Assembly (NCBI RefSeq): GCF_016735695.1
Contig: NZ_JAERQD010000021.1
Span: 52,369 to 116,368 of the forward strand
DNA: 64,000 bases
Source of the DNA: Microvirga zambiensis WSM3693
Lineage (GTDB): Bacteria; Pseudomonadota; Alphaproteobacteria; Rhizobiales; Beijerinckiaceae
Direction: 5' to 3'
Program-made: the position numbers and the translations under genes
The notes under the pieces: generated by a model
Told to the model about the DNA's origin: nothing
Seen by the model: the letters and a program-made list of their open reading frames with translations, nothing else
Databases searched by the model: none
Part shown: positions 61,477 to 64,000 of the stretch, one piece after another
How the letters are laid out: the number at the start of each line of letters is the position of its first letter
Position numbering within the stretch: the first letter of the stretch is position 1

Positions 61477-63513
61477 CTATCGCAGCTCGGCCCGTTGGGA
61501 GAGGCTGGCCGAGGCCATGCTATGCCCCATCAGTTCGTCGACCTGCTCGCGCTGACGCTTGAATTCCACGAGCCCGCGGCCCTCGAGCTCCCGCCCGCGC
61601 GGCAGGCGGATCTTCAGCGGGTCGACGAAGCTGCCGTTGATGAGCACCTCGTAATGGAGGTGGGGGCCCGTCGACAGGCCCGTGCTGCCCAGGTAGCCGA
61701 TGACCTGGCCCTGCCGGACCCTGACGCCTTGGGCCATGTTCTTGGCAAAGCCCGACATGTGGGAATAGGTGGTCGCATAGCCATTGGCATGCTGGATCTC
61801 GATATGGCGTCCATAGCCCGATTTCCAATCCGCAAAGCGGATGGTGCCGTTGCCTGCAGCAAGGATCGGGGTGCCGACCCTATTTGACCAATCGATGCCC
61901 GTATGCGGACGCGAATAGCCCAGGATCGGGTGGAAGCGCGATCCGAAGCCCGAACGCAGAACACCGTCGGAGATGGGCTTGCGGATCAGGAATTTCTTGA
62001 GCGAGCGGCCGGATTCGTCGAAGAAATCAACCGTGCCGTCCTCGCCCTGGTAGCGGTAGACCCGGCGTGCCTCGCCCCCCACTGTGAGGGAGGCGTAGAG
62101 CACTTCGGGGGCTCCATTCTCGTCGTCCGAGCCGAAGAAGACTTCGAAGGCATCGCCCTGGCTGACGCGGCGCTGGAAATCGACGTCATAGCCGAAGATG
62201 CGCACGAGCTCGTCCACGGTCTGGCGCGGCAGCTCGTTCTTGAGGGCCGTCTCGTAGAGGCTCTCATAGAGGCGCACGCCGCCACGCCGGTCATCATCGT
62301 CCTCTTCCTCGGAGGCCTCGGCCAGCTGGCGGTTGGACTCGTCCACGGGAGGTGCGACGGAGACGAAGACGCCGCGGTCGTTCGTCGCCGCGATGCCCTC
62401 GATTCCGCGCTCGCCGAAGGTGACGACGCGTACGATCTGCCGGGGATCGCCAAGGCGGGGGCCAGGCGCGATCAGGATGCGCAGCCGCTGGCCCTCGGTC
62501 ATGCCATCGACCTTTATCCGGGCCGCCAGAGCCGTGGAGATGGCGGCGATCTGCTCGGGAGTGGCGCCATAGCTGCGCAGGGCCGTCTCCAGGGTTTCGC
62601 CTTTGCGAAGCACGACGTCCCGCTCCTCGACGAGGGGAGTGGCGGTCTTCTGGTCGATCTTCGGCAGGTCGGTCACGTTCTCGGGCACGACACGCACTTC
62701 GATCGTGCTGAACGGCGCGTCGACGACGCGGGCATAGCCCAGGGCGTCGCCGAGGCCATCGGGCTGCCGCAGAGTCCGCGACAGCATCTGCTGGGCCGGG
62801 ATCGGAACGGAGGTCCGGCGCCCGGCCTCATTGAAGACCCGGCGTTCCTCCTCCAGGATGGCGAGAACGTCGTTGTCCGTCAGGGAGGGGGCGCTCGCCT
62901 CGATGGCGACCAGCGACAGGTCCCGCCGCAGCACGGACACATCGGCATCGGCCACTTCCGGGGTCGGCTCGATCCGTTGCTCGTCCATCCCCTCGGCAAA
63001 GAGCCGGAGCGGATTGAACGGAGGGATATCGGCTGTGTAGGTGCCGGCGGTCAGGGAGAGATTGGTGGCGACGCGCACGAAATTGCGGACCTTGATCGCT
63101 TCACGCTCGCCGTTCCGGATCGTCATCGGCGCCTTGAAGCTCTGCCGGGCGGATACGGTTTGATCCGACATGTTGAGCCTGTCGGCCTTGCGGGAGGCGT
63201 TCGAGGTCCGCGCTTCGTCCCCATCCGAGGCGACCCGGATACCGAGCGCGGCGCGCTCCGGCGGTAGGGCGGAGGTCGTCGCCCCCTCGAGGGCGATATA
63301 GATGGAGGCTCCGATCAGGGCCGCTCCGGTGACGCCGGTCAGAACGCTGGCGCCGAGCCAGCGCAGGTTCACCTCCCACTTGTCGACTTCGGATGCCGCA
63401 TTGCCGCTCGGGTTGAGGGGCGGCTCGTGTCCGAGATCGATGCCGGACGACAGATGCCGGGCTTCCCTCCGGGAGGCTCTGCCATAGCTGTCGTCGCGGG
63501 GAGGCTGGCTCAT
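61477..63513 (-). CDS. M23 family metallopeptidase
   Basis: This is a 678-residue membrane-anchored murein hydrolase. A membrane helix (LTGVTGAALIGASIYIALEG) follows a short cytoplasmic N-terminus. A LysM/OapA-like region is centred on VVLRKGETLETALRSYGATP. The LytM domain at about 520-640 has HTGIDWSNRVGTPI (His, Asp) and GPHLHYE (His-x-His). It cleaves peptidoglycan crosslinks in cell-wall growth. ATG 63513 is chosen over an upstream in-frame start at 63567. Confidence 0.92.
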   Translation of the reverse strand: MSQPPRDDSYGRASRREARHLSSGIDLGHEPPLNPSGNAASEVDKWEVNLRWLGASVLTGVTGAALIGASIYIALEGATTSALPPERAALGIRVASDGDEARTSNASRKADRLNMSDQTVSARQSFKAPMTIRNGEREAIKVRNFVRVATNLSLTAGTYTADIPPFNPLRLFAEGMDEQRIEPTPEVADADVSVLRRDLSLVAIEASAPSLTDNDVLAILEEERRVFNEAGRRTSVPIPAQQMLSRTLRQPDGLGDALGYARVVDAPFSTIEVRVVPENVTDLPKIDQKTATPLVEERDVVLRKGETLETALRSYGATPEQIAAISTALAARIKVDGMTEGQRLRILIAPGPRLGDPRQIVRVVTFGERGIEGIAATNDRGVFVSVAPPVDESNRQLAEASEEEDDDDRRGGVRLYESLYETALKNELPRQTVDELVRIFGYDVDFQRRVSQGDAFEVFFGSDDENGAPEVLYASLTVGGEARRVYRYQGEDGTVDFFDESGRSLKKFLIRKPISDGVLRSGFGSRFHPILGYSRPHTGIDWSNRVGTPILAAGNGTIRFADWKSGYGRHIEIQHANGYATTYSHMSGFAKNMAQGVRVRQGQVIGYLGSTGLSTGPHLHYEVLINGSFVDPLKIRLPRGRELEGRGLVEFKRQREQVDELMGHSMASASLSQRAELR

Positions 63514-63764
63514 TGATCTCTGTCTGGTGTCGATGCGGGGTTGCCGTTCGCAGACACTAGACGCCATCTAGCACAGGAGAGGACAACCGCACAGGCCATA
63601 GATAAGCTTGGACAGGATGCCAACTCCTTAACAAGAGAGGATGCCCGCCGCGGCCCTGCTTCGGGCTGCACTGTGTCCGCAGTGAGGCGGAGGCCGGAAA
63701 ATCCTGTGCGGCGAGCCGCCGGAAGCCAAATTGCGGGACCTGTCAAAAAACTTTCACAAGCACG

Positions 63765-63794
63765 TTGACAGGCCAAACGGGTTCGGCCTATATA
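63765..63794 (+). promoter_or_regulatory. strong sigma-70-type promoter, probable rRNA operon
   Basis: TTGACA (63765-63770) and TATATA (63789-63794) are 18 nt apart. A run of A and T precedes the -35 element. No protein gene follows within the window; the boxA element and leader downstream fit a 16S rRNA operon promoter. Confidence 0.8.
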
Positions 63795-63924
63795 CCGCCC
63801 ATCGACGCCGCCGCTGACGCGAACGGCGCCAAGAACTTCCACAGAAACCGGGCTGTTGGGCCCGACTTCGGTCGGGAACAAACTCTGTTCTGCGGAAGCT
63901 CTCTTGTGTCTCTAGCGAGACCAT

Positions 63925-63936
63925 TGCTCTTTGACA
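63925..63936 (+). promoter_or_regulatory. boxA antitermination element in the rRNA leader
   Basis: TGCTCTTTGACA differs by one base from the E. coli rRNA boxA (TGCTCTTTAACA). It lies about 130 nt downstream of the promoter, the usual position in a ribosomal RNA leader. The 16S gene itself begins after the window. Confidence 0.75.
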
Positions 63937-64000
63937 TTGTTGAGAGGGGAAGAGAAGCGTAGGCGGCGGTGTCCTTGCGCCGGTCCGGATGGATCGGGTG

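Overview
The window looks like chromosomal DNA of an alphaproteobacterium of the order Hyphomicrobiales (Rhizobiales), most like Methylobacteriaceae such as Microvirga. That placement is inferred from gene content: an ATP synthase zeta-type (DUF1476) protein, a TIGR02302/DUF4175 protein, a HWE-type histidine kinase, DUF6894 and DUF5681 proteins, an EcfG-type promoter, high G+C coding DNA and REP-like palindromes. It has two parts that meet at a tRNA-Leu gene.

Positions 430-30456 form a genomic island of about 30 kb inserted at the 3' end of tRNA-Leu(CAA). A 55-bp exact copy of the tRNA 3' part lies at 430-484. The intact tRNA is at 30403-30487 on the minus strand. A tyrosine recombinase (655-1872) reads inward from the left end, and similar 11-bp-spaced direct repeats lie just inside both ends. 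The first 6 kb carries a mobilisation/replication-like module: AlpA-type regulator, small overlapping genes and a RepA-like RecA-fold ATPase. The rest is cargo: small orphan genes, a Crp/Fnr regulator, response regulators (two of them broken), secreted proteins, a flavin monooxygenase beside a CelD-type acetyltransferase, and a tight four-gene operon on the minus strand (21105-25314). That operon encodes a VWA protein, a Ser/Thr kinase with a C-terminal FHA-like region, a PPP-family phosphatase and a zinc-ribbon membrane protein. It resembles TerY-P/YegIKL modules but has a different phosphatase class, and it is the best candidate for an undescribed system here. A GAF/HWE histidine kinase, a 249-bp miniature transposable element with a target-site duplication, and an overlapping pair of unknown genes (28621-29906) fill the right arm.

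Positions 30488-64000 are ordinary core chromosome. They include a YqaA-type membrane protein, DsbB, a D-threonine-aldolase-like enzyme, HNH nuclease, 3-hydroxybutyryl-CoA dehydrogenase with both electron-transfer flavoprotein subunits, rhomboid protease, PduO-type cobalamin adenosyltransferase, a PagL-like protein and a TIGR02302 protein. Two tandem type-I-secreted calcium-binding proteins follow, then lptM-lysA, tlpA, an adenylate cyclase, grxD-bolA, purL-purQ-purS, purC, the zeta protein, an HpaI-type aldolase, an esterase, a DNA glycosylase, gluQRS, an AEC transporter and an M23 peptidase. The window ends in the promoter and leader, with boxA, of what is probably a ribosomal RNA operon whose 16S gene lies beyond the edge.

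Several intergenic gaps of the core carry REP-like palindromes, including the gaps between purS, purQ and purL.
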